DNA of 64,000 nt from assembly GCA_050952085.1 (NCBI GenBank), contig JBMNKH010000004.1, forward strand, positions 434,001 to 498,000, in the 5' to 3' direction. Positions 1 to 7,743 of the stretch are shown here, one piece after another. The first letter of the stretch is position 1, and every line of letters begins with the position of its first letter. Source of the stretch: DTU015 sp012837895 (GTDB lineage Bacteria > Bacillota > Sulfobacillia > Fermentithermobacillales > Fermentithermobacillaceae). The notes below the pieces were generated by a model, which saw only the letters and a list, made by a program, of their open reading frames with translations, had not been told where the DNA came from and searched no databases. Made by a program: the position numbers and the translations under genes.

Positions 1-130
1 TCTGTTGGCCCCGCTTGTAGTCAACCCTGCAAAACGTCTTGGCAAACAGGTCATCATTAGCGATCCCCAATATACCACCAAGCATCAGGTATTCACGGCA
101 CTCAGGAACCTGATGAAAAGGACGGGTTGA
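1..130 (+). CDS. fliW: FliW C-terminal fragment (flagellar assembly factor)
   Basis: The window opens inside a reading frame (phase from base 2) that ends at TGA 128-130. The 42 visible residues read like the end of FliW: an LLAPLVVNP-type strand, then QVIISDPQY and a basic tail. FliW binds flagellin and also binds CsrA allosterically, which releases flagellin mRNA from CsrA repression. The csrA start follows after one base, the usual fliW-csrA arrangement of Gram-positive flagellates. The N-terminal part lies outside the window, so only the tail can be judged. Confidence 0.8.
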   Translation, partial: LLAPLVVNPAKRLGKQVIISDPQYTTKHQVFTALRNLMKRTG

Positions 131-131
131 C

Positions 132-377
132 ATGCTTGTTTTGTCCAGGCGCGTAGGTGAGGCCATATTAATCGGCGATACTATCGTAGTCCGCGTAACC
201 GGGGTCCAGGGCCGGGGGTCGCGGGCTTTGGTCCGTTTAGGCATTGAAGCTCCCCTGGGCACCAAGATTTTGCGGGAAGAAGTTGAAATCGAAGTGACCA
301 GGGAGATGATGGAGGCCAAAGACCCGGTGCTGGATGTTTTGGACGGCCTTGAGAAGGAGCTGTCTGACGGAATTTGA
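132..377 (+). CDS. csrA: CsrA, carbon storage / flagellin mRNA-binding regulator
   Basis: An 81-residue protein starting MLVLSRR, the hallmark N-terminus of CsrA, with the RNA-contacting L4 and R6 region and the LREE segment (about residues 47-50) that matches the second RNA-binding strand. The strand between is two or three residues longer than in E. coli CsrA (GRGSRALVRLG). CsrA dimers bind GGA-containing hairpins near start sites; in Bacillus the target is flagellin mRNA and FliW is the antagonist. It directly follows fliW and precedes fliD and fliS, so co-expression with late flagellar genes is expected. The C-terminal tail after the core is somewhat long and acidic. Confidence 0.96.
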   Translation: MLVLSRRVGEAILIGDTIVVRVTGVQGRGSRALVRLGIEAPLGTKILREEVEIEVTREMMEAKDPVLDVLDGLEKELSDGI

Positions 378-488
378 CTAAACTGCCCCGGTGATTTCTC
401 CGATTAGCTACCTGATTGAAGTTCACCGCCGCTACATAATAATGGAATTCCCAGCGGAGACTGAACACTGTTTTGCGAGGTGGTCTGT

Positions 489-1850
489 TTGAGCTCCCCC
501 GTTAGTTTCAATGTGACAGGCCTGGATACTGAAACCATCATCCAGGAACTTATGAGACTTGAACGGCAGCCGGTAGTCGCCCTGGAAGCTAAGCAGAGGA
601 TGATATCTGACAGAAAGGCAGCCTGGAATGCTCTCAAGTCCAAAATCGAGTCGCTTATGGCGAAGATGAGGCCACTTCTGGAACAGCAAGTCTACACCGG
701 GAAAGCAGCCAGGTCAGCCGGTCCTGCAGTGGTTACCGCTAACGCTTCCGCGAATGCCGTGCCCGGCACTTATGAGATTGAAGTGATAAATCTTGCAAGA
801 GCTCACACACTTCAATCACGCAGTTTCACCGGATCCCCTGATGACGCTTTAGGCTTTTCAGGCAGGTTGGTGCTGAGTATAGGCGGGGTTACTGAGGAGA
901 TCGATATTGCCGGGGACGACAGCCTCAACTCGATTGCTGCGCGGATCAACAGTGTAGAGAACCTTGGAATCCAAGCTTCAGTGTTGGAGGTTGTGCCTTC
1001 AGAGTACACCCTTGTGTTGACCGGGGTATCCACAGGACAAGAGATTACTTTCCAACAAGAAAGCCCGGATCCACAAAGTCTGGATCTTGGATTAAGGACT
1101 GTTGAAGGACAGGAGCCTGCCGGGGCAACGTTCAAGATAAACGGCATCAGGTTCCAAAGGAGTTCAAACGAGGTCAAAGACGCTATCCCTGGCGTGACCC
1201 TGAACCTTCTAACGACCGGGGCTACTTCCGTTTCGGTTGGCTATGACGATGATGCCTTGGTAGACGCAGTGCGTGAACTGGTGAACGAATACAACAGCTT
1301 CTTGGACCTGGCGGCTAAGTACAATTCGTATGACAGCGAAACAAGGACTGCAGGTTTGCTGTTCGGCGATCCCCTGCTTCAAAGGTTGCTCAGCCAAATC
1401 AGGGAAACGGTTTTCAGGGAAGTAGCAGACAGCCTTCCCGGGTTCAGGTTTGTAGGTGACATAGGGATAAGTACAGGCAGTATCGGCTCATATTCACGTG
1501 ATGGCAAACTGTCCTTTGACGAGTCGAAACTCAGGGAAGCGCTTGTTGCAAACAGGGATGCAGTTGCATCGCTACTTGGGAAAGATGAAGCCGGTTCAGA
1601 AGGCGTGTTGACGAGACTGAAGCAAGCACTGCAGATGTATGTGGGCCATGACGGGTTCTTACCCCTGAGAGAAGCCAGGCTCGAATCACAGGATAAGGAC
1701 ATATCCCGCCAGATTGAAAACCTGGAGAGACGTCTGCAAGTGCGCCTTGTAAACCTGAGAAAGCAGTTCACCGCCCTGGAATCCCTCTTAATCCAGATGA
1801 ACACCCAGGGTTTATACATAACCCAACAGATGCAGTCATTGTTTATGTGA
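489..1850 (+). CDS. fliD: FliD, flagellar filament cap protein
   Basis: About 453 residues. The N-terminal segment (FNVTGLDTETIIQELMRLE) is the FliD N-terminal domain, and the C-terminal half (LVNEYNSFLDLAAKYNSYDSE onward) is the FliD C-terminal domain ending in a coiled coil. FliD forms the oligomeric cap at the filament tip that folds incoming flagellin. A frame-open GTG at 480 overlaps the ribosome site itself; the GAGGTG at 477-482 is correctly spaced from TTG 489, so TTG 489 is preferred. The next gene is fliS, the usual order. The length is typical for a FliD with a compact middle domain. Confidence 0.93.
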   Translation: MSSPVSFNVTGLDTETIIQELMRLERQPVVALEAKQRMISDRKAAWNALKSKIESLMAKMRPLLEQQVYTGKAARSAGPAVVTANASANAVPGTYEIEVINLARAHTLQSRSFTGSPDDALGFSGRLVLSIGGVTEEIDIAGDDSLNSIAARINSVENLGIQASVLEVVPSEYTLVLTGVSTGQEITFQQESPDPQSLDLGLRTVEGQEPAGATFKINGIRFQRSSNEVKDAIPGVTLNLLTTGATSVSVGYDDDALVDAVRELVNEYNSFLDLAAKYNSYDSETRTAGLLFGDPLLQRLLSQIRETVFREVADSLPGFRFVGDIGISTGSIGSYSRDGKLSFDESKLREALVANRDAVASLLGKDEAGSEGVLTRLKQALQMYVGHDGFLPLREARLESQDKDISRQIENLERRLQVRLVNLRKQFTALESLLIQMNTQGLYITQQMQSLFM

Positions 1851-1889
1851 GTTTTGTGTGACAGATATTGAAAGACCGGGTGATTGAAC

Positions 1890-2285
1890 TTGTTGTACGC
1901 AGCCAATGTTGCCGACAGGCAGAAGGTGGCAAACGCTTACAGGCAGTCGAGCATCGAGACAGCTTCCCCCGCCGAACTTGTGTTGATGCTGCTCAATGTT
2001 TGCCTTAGGAGCATGAAGGAAGCTATAAGGTGCATCGAGGAGAAAGACTACACAGGGGCCAATGAAAAACTTGTGCGTGCCCAGGAAATCACAGATGAGT
2101 TAAGGGGAGCCCTGGATCTGACCGTGGGAGACCTGGCCGCAAGGCTTAACTCCCTCTACTGTTTCGTGTATTCGTGTCTGCTCAAAGCTAACATACGGAA
2201 GGAATCAGGACCGGTACATGAGGCTATGAATGTTATGACCCAGATCAGGGACGCCTGGCAGGAAGCGGTGCGTAACTATGGTTGA
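1890..2285 (+). CDS. fliS: FliS, flagellin export chaperone
   Basis: About 131 residues, all-helical, with the FliS pattern near the N-terminus (ANAYRQSSIETASPAELVLMLLN) and a following helix pair. FliS binds the C-terminal disordered region of flagellin and prevents premature polymerisation in the cytoplasm. Several TTG codons could start it (1884, 1890, 1893); GGGTGA at 1878-1883 is best spaced from 1890 or 1893. The stop overlaps the start of the next small gene by 8 bp, which suggests translational coupling. Confidence 0.92.
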   Translation: MLYAANVADRQKVANAYRQSSIETASPAELVLMLLNVCLRSMKEAIRCIEEKDYTGANEKLVRAQEITDELRGALDLTVGDLAARLNSLYCFVYSCLLKANIRKESGPVHEAMNVMTQIRDAWQEAVRNYG

Positions 2286-2619
2286 AGCGTTCAAGGATCT
2301 CCTGGCACTTACAGCTCAGGCCAGGGACTCAGCTAGGGAAGGCAACTTCCAGGACCTGAGGGTGCTTATAGACAAGCGCGGTGCAGTACTTGAGCGGATT
2401 GGCTCAAGAGACAAGGCTGCATTCACCGATACCCAGAAGATCTTGGCAAGGGAAGTCGCCCTTTGCATAAGTGAGCTGGATGCTGAGATTGCTGAGCTCA
2501 TAAAGGAAGAAATGGACCGGGATAACCGGGAAATGCTTGAGATCGCTAACAAACTCAGGGTACTCATGGCCTATTCCAGGGGATTGCGGGGCAACAGGCG
2601 GTTTGACAGTGCCCTGTAA
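2278..2619 (+). CDS. FliT-like flagellar chaperone / late flagellar protein
   Basis: A 113-residue, charged, helical protein that overlaps fliS by 8 bp. Size, position after fliD-fliS and helical pattern (repeated AL..ISELDAEIAELI-type heptads) fit FliT, the chaperone for FliD, but sequence conservation in FliT is weak and no diagnostic motif is visible. It is the last gene of the flagellar operon before a strong hairpin. It could instead be a FlgN-like chaperone. The assignment rests mainly on context. Confidence 0.55.
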   Translation: MVEAFKDLLALTAQARDSAREGNFQDLRVLIDKRGAVLERIGSRDKAAFTDTQKILAREVALCISELDAEIAELIKEEMDRDNREMLEIANKLRVLMAYSRGLRGNRRFDSAL

Positions 2620-2630
2620 AAAATATGAAA

Positions 2631-2654
2631 GCCCCGGCAAATAGATGCCGGGGC
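2631..2654 (-). terminator. Intrinsic terminator between fli operon and csp
   Basis: A 9-bp perfect stem, GCCCCGGCA (2631-2639) and TGCCGGGGC (2646-2654), with a 6-nt loop. On the minus strand it lies just after the cold-shock gene stop and is followed by a T-rich stretch (complement of the A-rich run at 2619-2630). It therefore best serves the minus-strand csp transcript but may also stop the convergent flagellar operon. Confidence 0.75.
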
Positions 2655-2669
2655 GCACGTTGGCCACGT

Positions 2670-2870
2670 TTACTCAATCTTGCTTACATTGGCAGCTTGA
2701 AGACCCTTAGGCCCTTCGATGATGTTAAATTCTACAAGATCACCTTCATTGAGCGTACGGAACCCTTCATCCAGGATTGCCGAATAATGGACGAACACGT
2801 CTGGTCCGTCATCACGTTGAATAAAACCATAGCCTTTTTGCGCGTTGAACCATTTTACTTTACCTTGCAT
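2670..2870 (-). CDS. CspA-family cold shock protein
   Basis: A 66-residue single cold-shock domain protein. RNP1 (KGYGFI, residues 12-17) and RNP2 (VFVHY, about 25-29) are intact. It binds single-stranded RNA/DNA and melts secondary structure in mRNA. A strong AGGAGG lies upstream of ATG 2870. It is monocistronic: it has its own promoter (2946-2974), a leader of about 70 nt with two hairpins, and its own terminator. It is convergent to the flagellar operon. Confidence 0.97.
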   Translation of the reverse strand: MQGKVKWFNAQKGYGFIQRDDGPDVFVHYSAILDEGFRTLNEGDLVEFNIIEGPKGLQAANVSKIE

Positions 2871-2894
2871 TTCGGGACATTCCTCCTAATTCCC

Positions 2895-2937
2895 GACGAC
2901 GGGTCCCGGCCACGTCGTCTTTTGGAGCTTTTAGCTC
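2895..2937 (-). promoter_or_regulatory. Structured 5' leader of the cold-shock gene
   Basis: Within the csp leader two stems can be drawn: GACGACG/CGTCGTC (2895-2901 with 2913-2919) and GAGCT/AGCTC (2925-2929 with 2933-2937). The first ends about 10 nt upstream of the AGGAGG ribosome site. Cold-shock mRNAs often have temperature-responsive leaders. The hairpins are seen directly; thermosensing is inference. Confidence 0.5.
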
Positions 2938-2945
2938 GTGTTCGG

Positions 2946-2974
2946 ACTATAGCATTCCCATGACCAAGAGTCAA
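2946..2974 (-). promoter_or_regulatory. Sigma-A-type promoter of csp
   Basis: Reading the minus strand, a -35 TTGACT (2974-2969) and a -10 TATAGT (2951-2946) are separated by exactly 17 bp. Transcription would start near 2939, giving a leader of about 70 nt. Confidence 0.8.
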
Positions 2975-2993
2975 CACTCAATCGGTTATCTCC

Positions 2994-3067
2994 TGTGGAT
3001 AATGTGGGTAATTGTGTTGATAACCAGTTAAAACCCGGTTTTCGATTGGGGATATATCTGTGGATTG
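2994..3067 (-). promoter_or_regulatory. Cluster of DnaA-box-like 9-mers
   Basis: Four 9-mers in the same orientation resemble the DnaA box (TTATCCACA on the minus strand). They are TGTGGATAA at 2994-3002 (perfect), TGTGGGTAA at 3003-3011 and TGTTGATAA at 3015-3023 (one mismatch each), and TGTGGATTG at 3059-3067 (two mismatches). They lie between the csp promoter and hpf. No replication genes are nearby, so this is not the usual dnaA-dnaN origin context. Likely roles are DnaA titration or control of the flanking promoters. Confidence 0.55.
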
Positions 3068-3218
3068 TCAATATGTGTCGATTAGGCGTATTGACTTGGG
3101 CTACAATATATCGAAGATTAGTATATGAGGTATGATTCCCATAGAACGCATTTGAAGGTGTCAGTTTCCTTCATAGGGAATAACTATAAGGCAAATACTT
3201 CAGTTGGGGGTATGCGGG

Positions 3219-3737
3219 ATGGAGATCAATATCCGAGGGAAGAACATAGATGTAGCACCTGCACTCCGGCAGTATGCAGAGAAAAGGCTCAGCAAGCTTG
3301 AAAAATACAGTAGGCACGATCCTGCGGTGTGCCAGGTTACCTTTTCAACTGTGCGGGGCAGATATGTAGTAGAAGTCACCATTCCTCTCAACAGCATGAT
3401 CGTGCGGGCTGAAGAATCTGGCCAGGATGCATTTTCATCGGTTGATCTTGTAGTGGAGAAACTGGAGCGCCAGCTCGAGAAATACAAGACCAGGCTGCTA
3501 AGGCGTGATAGGCCTGAGATAAAGCTTGACCAGGGAAAGCAAGAGCCCGAAACCGGCAAAATAGTCAAGGTGAAGCGGTTTTCCATGAAACCTATGTCGC
3601 CGGAAGAAGCTGCGCTTCAAATGGAACTTCTGGGCCACGACTTTTTCGTATTCCCCAACGGTGAAACAGGAGTCGTAAATGTGATCTACAAGCGCAAAGA
3701 CGGAAACTTCGGGCTCATCGAGCCTGAGAATATGTAA
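3219..3737 (+). CDS. hpf: Long-form hibernation promoting factor (HPF)
   Basis: About 172 residues with two parts. The N-terminal beta-alpha-beta-beta-alpha domain (EINIRGKNIDVAPALRQYAEKRL) binds the decoding centre of the 30S subunit. The C-terminal domain (about 115-172, VKRFSMKPMSPEEAALQMELL) dimerises to join two 70S ribosomes into an inactive 100S particle. ATG 3219 fits the family N-terminus and lies 8 nt after GGGGG; a TTG at 3204 is less likely. A TGAAGG/CCTTCA hairpin lies upstream (3153-3173). In most Firmicutes hpf sits just before secA-prfB; here four genes and a tiny ORF intervene. Confidence 0.95.
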   Translation: MEINIRGKNIDVAPALRQYAEKRLSKLEKYSRHDPAVCQVTFSTVRGRYVVEVTIPLNSMIVRAEESGQDAFSSVDLVVEKLERQLEKYKTRLLRRDRPEIKLDQGKQEPETGKIVKVKRFSMKPMSPEEAALQMELLGHDFFVFPNGETGVVNVIYKRKDGNFGLIEPENM

Positions 3738-3758
3738 CTCCGGGAACGGAGGCATTGC

Positions 3759-4874
3759 ATGGACCGTTCAGTAACTGCTGTTGTTTTTGAAGGAGGACAA
3801 GCTCAGACATCCCTCGATAAGATAATAAGACATGTCCGTACCCAAGTGGTGCTGGATACCCTGGCCAAATTGGCGCAGGCTTCAGAAATCGGCCGGGTGA
3901 TCTTGGTAACCAACAATGAAGGTCTGGCAGGCAAAGCATCGCAGCATGCAGAAGTAGATTTCGACTCAGACAAGCGGCGGTTTCATTTTGGTGTCCGGCT
4001 CCGAGAACTGATCGTTAAGTACAACTTGGACAGGGTGATTTACATGGGAGGAGCTGCTGCTCCTCTCATGACTGCCGGGGAGTTTAATGAAATCGCCCTC
4101 TCCCTTAAGACAAACAAAAACGTTGTAGTTGTAAACAATGTCCAATCTGCAGATCTGGTTGCCTTTACGCCCGCCCGCGCTATCGATGAGATTGACCTTC
4201 CTGAGTCAGACAACTCTTTAGGCAATTTGCTCCGTGGCATAGGCATGCGCCGGATTCTGATTCCCAATTCAGGCCGGATCAACTTCGACCTTGACACACC
4301 TGTGGATATTCAGATTCTCGGGATGCATCCTGACTGTGGGCCCAGGACACTTAAGGCCATTGAATCATTGGACTGGCCCAGGGACAGGCTGGAGCAGGCC
4401 CTGAGGATTCTGAGGCAGGACTCCCGTGAGATCGCAGTGTTTGGAAGGGTGGGCCCGTCAGTAATTCAATATATTAACACAAATATGGTTCACAGAATGC
4501 GCGTGTATTCCGAAGAAAGAGGTATGAAGGCTCTTGGACGTGATGAACGGGGCGAAGTGGTTTCGCTTATCGGGTACATGATTGAAGAACTTGGCCCATG
4601 CAAATTCTTCGAATGCGTCTCAAGAGTATGTGACCTGGCTTTCATTGACAGCCGGGTAGTCTTTGCCCACCTGAACAAACAGGTCTCAGACTGGGATAGG
4701 TTCCAGTCTGATCTGGGCAGATATGAACTGATTGGCGACGAGTGGGTAAGGGAGTTCACACGGTGTGCCTTGGAATCACCTATACCGGTTATTCTCGGAG
4801 GGCACAGCCTTGTTGCCGCAGGGCTGTGGATTTTGGCTGAGATGGTGGTAAGCGAAAGCGAAGGTTATAGGTAG
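3759..4874 (+). CDS. NTP-transferase-like (MobA/GT-A fold) protein of unknown substrate
   Basis: A 371-residue soluble protein. The N-terminal half looks like a nucleotidyltransferase/GT-A Rossmann fold: an opening strand VTAVVFEGG, a TLAKLAQASEIGRVILVTNN strand-helix unit and a VIYMGGAAAPLM loop. The canonical G-G-x-S-x-R signature of MobA or IspD enzymes is not intact (FEGGQAQTS occupies its place). A helical C-terminal half follows. It begins 21 bp after hpf. A molybdenum-cofactor or sugar role cannot be claimed; no substrate can be named. Confidence 0.5.
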   Translation: MDRSVTAVVFEGGQAQTSLDKIIRHVRTQVVLDTLAKLAQASEIGRVILVTNNEGLAGKASQHAEVDFDSDKRRFHFGVRLRELIVKYNLDRVIYMGGAAAPLMTAGEFNEIALSLKTNKNVVVVNNVQSADLVAFTPARAIDEIDLPESDNSLGNLLRGIGMRRILIPNSGRINFDLDTPVDIQILGMHPDCGPRTLKAIESLDWPRDRLEQALRILRQDSREIAVFGRVGPSVIQYINTNMVHRMRVYSEERGMKALGRDERGEVVSLIGYMIEELGPCKFFECVSRVCDLAFIDSRVVFAHLNKQVSDWDRFQSDLGRYELIGDEWVREFTRCALESPIPVILGGHSLVAAGLWILAEMVVSESEGYR

Positions 4875-4933
4875 CGCCGCTGTAACTCCCCTGTCCCGGG
4901 ATGGTAGTCCGGCCATGCCATTAAGGATACGGG

Positions 4934-5584
4934 GTGTCAGTAATGCCTGATGAGTTAGCTAGAGCGAGGAAGATTGAGAGCACTGTTGAGAAGATCAAAG
5001 ACGTCATAGCTTGCAGGGCAGTGTTTGGCAAGGATGGCGAAGTCGACGAAGTCCATGTACTGGCACGTCCAGGGCGTTCTCCCAGGTACATAGCAAGGGA
5101 TATCGAATCGGCGATCCTGGCAGCTTGTGGCGAGACATTAGACAGGCGGAAGATTTCAATAGCCCAGTTGGGCCAGGAAGGGGATATCAGGGACAAGGAC
5201 AGGCTGGTGCTAACGAGAGTCTCCCTCACATCGGGCAAGGACGAGGCCGAAGTGACAGTCGAGCTGGGCTTGGGGAATGCCTTGGTGTCGGGGAATGCAA
5301 CAGGGATTCCTACACCTACACGGTGGCTCCGGCTTGCTGCAGAGGCAACTCTGGATGCATTGTCCAAACTGATGAGGCCTAGGGTGAAGATTGTGTTGAA
5401 TGATGTCACTGTAGCTCACTCTAAATCGACCAAGATAGCACTTGTGACAGTCACCCTGGTTGAGAACGGGAAGGAGGCAATGCTTAGCGGTTCTTGCCCG
5501 ATTACTTACGACGAGAGGGAGGCTGTGGTGAGAGCTACCTTAGATGCTATTAACCGCAAGTTTCCTATGTTGTTAGACAATTAG
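4934..5584 (+). CDS. Conserved hypothetical protein
   Basis: A 216-residue soluble alpha/beta protein. The N-terminal segment (about 35-75) has the pattern VDEVHVLA..GRSPRYIARDIESAI, a strand followed by a long helix as in small regulatory or ACT-like folds. The C-terminal part (about 95-210) reads as a beta-rich repeat (LVLTRVSL, IVLNDVTV, IALVTVTLV) with helices. GTG 4934 is 6 nt after AAGGA and is preferred over ATG 4943. It has no membrane segment or catalytic motif. I do not recognise the family. Confidence 0.5.
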   Translation: MSVMPDELARARKIESTVEKIKDVIACRAVFGKDGEVDEVHVLARPGRSPRYIARDIESAILAACGETLDRRKISIAQLGQEGDIRDKDRLVLTRVSLTSGKDEAEVTVELGLGNALVSGNATGIPTPTRWLRLAAEATLDALSKLMRPRVKIVLNDVTVAHSKSTKIALVTVTLVENGKEAMLSGSCPITYDEREAVVRATLDAINRKFPMLLDN

Positions 5585-5654
5585 ACTGTCTTAGTCACAA
5601 TTTTGGCTGGTTATCAAGAGGAAACTGGACTATCATGTAGAACAGATACATAGT

Positions 5655-5835
5655 GCCGACAGCCCGGAATGTTTTCCAGCGGAGCCAAGGTGGATCTGAA
5701 TTAGCGGTTCGGATACAAGCAGGTAACGGGGGGTTTCTGGTGAACAAGGTTCTTAAGGCGATTCTTGCCATTCTTACGCTTCTTTTGGCTGGAGCTGCTT
5801 GTTTCCAGATGGGATAATGACTGGGGGCTGTCGGC
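5655..5835. repeat. 11-bp perfect inverted repeat bracketing a tiny ORF
   Basis: GCCGACAGCCC (5655-5665) and GGGCTGTCGGC (5825-5835) are exact reverse complements 159 bp apart. They enclose the 25-codon ORF 5740-5817. The right arm lies 21 bp before the preferred HD-GYP start (TTG 5857) and 6 bp before an alternative ATG (5842). It may form a long-range RNA stem; the effect on translation is inference. Confidence 0.5.
5740..5817 (+). CDS. Possible 25-residue hydrophobic peptide
   Basis: GTG 5740 follows a GGGGGGT ribosome site (about 5728-5734) and opens a 25-codon frame ending in TAA 5815-5817. The peptide has a lysine-containing N-terminus followed by a continuous hydrophobic helix (AILAILTLLLAGAACF), like a single membrane span or a lipoprotein-type leader. 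The cysteine lacks a good lipobox (the -3 residue is glycine). It sits between the arms of the 11-bp inverted repeat, just before the membrane HD-GYP gene. Either a small membrane protein or a leader peptide is possible; chance cannot be excluded. Confidence 0.4.
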   Translation: MNKVLKAILAILTLLLAGAACFQMG

Positions 5836-5856
5836 CCTTCTATGAGGTGTCCGGGA

Positions 5857-7107
5857 TTGAAAAAAGGATTCAGACTCTTTAACGCATACGCTTGGGGCAT
5901 TGCAGGCCTGGGCATTTTCCTTCTCGCAACCAATATCCCCAGATTTGAGGATGGCGGTCACTTAGCTGAAGTGCTTTTCCTCGCCGTTTTGGTTGCGTGC
6001 GGCGAAGCCGCAGCAGTACCGTTCCCCAGAGGAAAAGGCACTGCCTCTATGGCTACCCCCTTGATACTCACAGTGATTGTGCTATATGGGCCGGCAGTGG
6101 GGATGTGGGTGGCTGCCGTGGCTACTTTGCGTAAGAGAGATTTGTCCCTTGAAGTGCCGACAACCGTGGTAATGTTTAACAGGGGCGTCTTAACCATATG
6201 CGCTTATGTATTCTCCCAAATATACTTCATGGTTTATGGCGGATTTGGAAACATTGAATTCCCGAAAGGTTTAGTTGCTTTCATACTGGCCGCTTCAGCT
6301 TTTACCCTCCTTAATGCCTGCTTGATCGGTGGAGGAATTGCCCTCGACATGAGAGTGTCGTTTTCATCAATATGGCGCCGTAACATCGTGTGGATGCTTC
6401 CAAACATGTTTGCTTTGTTCCCTGTGGGTGCGCTCATGGTGCTGGTAGTCCAGCAGACAAGCCCTCCGGTGCTCGTGTTTTTTTACCTGCCCCTCATAGT
6501 TACCAAGGTTTCCCTCCAAAAATACATTGACCTTTGGGAAACCTACAACGAAATGGCTGCTGCCTTGAGTACCGCCCTGGATGCCCGGGATTCATATACC
6601 CATGGTCACTCAGTAAGGGTTTCAGAGTATTCAGGCAAACTTGCCAAGCTCCTGGGACTCAGCGACGAAGAGGTGGAACTCATCAAGTACGTGGGGCTGC
6701 TCCATGACGTTGGCAAGGTGGGCATGTCAGACAGCCTGTTGAAGAAGGAAGGCCCTTTTACTTACAACGAGTACGAAGAGATGAAGAAGCACAGTGAAAT
6801 CGGTGCAGACATAATTAAGGTTATGAAGTTCCTCGGAAAAGGCGAACAATGGGTAAGGCATCATCACGAGCGATGGGACGGAACAGGCTTCCCTGACAGG
6901 CTGGCCGCTGAGGAAATCCCCTTAGGTGCCCGCATAATCGCGTGTGCTGACGCCTTTGATGCGATGACTACAGACAGGCCTTACAAAGAGAAAATGTCAT
7001 ATGAGGAAGCAAAGGAAGAGTTGCTTAGGTGCTCAGGAACGCAATTCGATCCTAAAGTGGTAGAAGCTATGCTCAAGATAATTGATCATGAGCTCCTAAG
7101 GAAGTGA
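5857..7107 (+). CDS. Membrane-anchored HD-GYP domain protein (predicted c-di-GMP phosphodiesterase)
   Basis: About 416 residues. The first 225 residues hold roughly seven hydrophobic segments forming an integral-membrane sensor region. The rest is an HD-GYP domain: LLHDVGKVG gives the HD pair near residue 284, and HHERWDGTGFP near residue 336-346 is the GYP motif in its GFP form. HD-GYP proteins hydrolyse c-di-GMP to pGpG or GMP using a di- or trinuclear metal site. GAGGTG (5844-5849) is well spaced from TTG 5857; ATG 5842 lacks a good site. Next to flagellar and secretion genes, a role in motility or surface signalling is plausible. The ligand is unknown. Confidence 0.88.
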   Translation: MKKGFRLFNAYAWGIAGLGIFLLATNIPRFEDGGHLAEVLFLAVLVACGEAAAVPFPRGKGTASMATPLILTVIVLYGPAVGMWVAAVATLRKRDLSLEVPTTVVMFNRGVLTICAYVFSQIYFMVYGGFGNIEFPKGLVAFILAASAFTLLNACLIGGGIALDMRVSFSSIWRRNIVWMLPNMFALFPVGALMVLVVQQTSPPVLVFFYLPLIVTKVSLQKYIDLWETYNEMAAALSTALDARDSYTHGHSVRVSEYSGKLAKLLGLSDEEVELIKYVGLLHDVGKVGMSDSLLKKEGPFTYNEYEEMKKHSEIGADIIKVMKFLGKGEQWVRHHHERWDGTGFPDRLAAEEIPLGARIIACADAFDAMTTDRPYKEKMSYEEAKEELLRCSGTQFDPKVVEAMLKIIDHELLRK

Positions 7108-7111
7108 TGGT

Positions 7112-7684
7112 TTGTTTAGGTTTGTGGTGTTACTCTCGCTTGTGCTCGGCGTGTTATCAGGGGGGAAACTGTCAAGGCTTGGCGAGTTAAGACTTGAGCG
7201 TTTCCCTTGGATTGCAGCTTCTTTCGCGGTTAAGTTCGGTTCCATCTTGTTGCTACAAGGAAAGGTTGAGCCTTCCCCTGCTTTATGTACTGCAATATCG
7301 TTAGTCACCTACCTTATGCTTTTCTACGGGCTATATCCAAACCTCAAGCTTCCCGGGTTTACTCCCATGGCTGCAGGGATGTTTCTCAACTTCGTGGCCA
7401 TAATAACTAACGGGGGCAGGATGCCTGTTGACCCTCACGGAATAGGGATGAGCTTGCTTGAGAGCCAGGTGCAAGACTTGGGCTTAAGCCTTACCCACCA
7501 GGTGATTCCAGACGGCGTGAGACTGAGGTTTCTTGCGGATATTTTCGGATGGAGATTCCTTTCTAAAGACCCTACTACCTTCAGCGTCGGTGACATTTTG
7601 ATGGCCGCCGGCGTGTTGTGGTTTGTCCTTCACACGCTGCACCGCGGTTTCCCTGATACCCAAAAGGATGCTAGAATTAGCTGA
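7112..7684 (+). CDS. DUF5317-family membrane protein
   Basis: A 190-residue integral membrane protein with an N-terminal hydrophobic helix, further spans around 40-55, 60-78 and 85-105, and a C-terminal span (GDILMAAGVLWFVLHTL). The block NFVAIITNGGRMPVDP matches the conserved signature of DUF5317 proteins, whose function is unknown. It starts at TTG 7112 right behind the HD-GYP stop, using AAGGAAG across the junction as ribosome site. It is probably co-translated with the HD-GYP protein and may be part of the same membrane signalling unit. Confidence 0.7.
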   Translation: MFRFVVLLSLVLGVLSGGKLSRLGELRLERFPWIAASFAVKFGSILLLQGKVEPSPALCTAISLVTYLMLFYGLYPNLKLPGFTPMAAGMFLNFVAIITNGGRMPVDPHGIGMSLLESQVQDLGLSLTHQVIPDGVRLRFLADIFGWRFLSKDPTTFSVGDILMAAGVLWFVLHTLHRGFPDTQKDARIS

Positions 7685-7743
7685 ACACGTCTAAGAGGAA
7701 AAGTGTTGCGCCCGGTAACCTCAAACGTGAAAAGGGGATAGTT

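Noticed and set aside
2625..2963. Plus-strand 112-residue frame opposite csp
   Set aside because: It mirrors the csp coding sequence, its leader and promoter; no ribosome site and no family resemblance.
3091..3119. Promoter TTGACT...AAGATT before hpf
   Set aside because: The -35 is fine but no good -10 follows at 16-18 bp; a different sigma factor could act, but no clear motif is visible.
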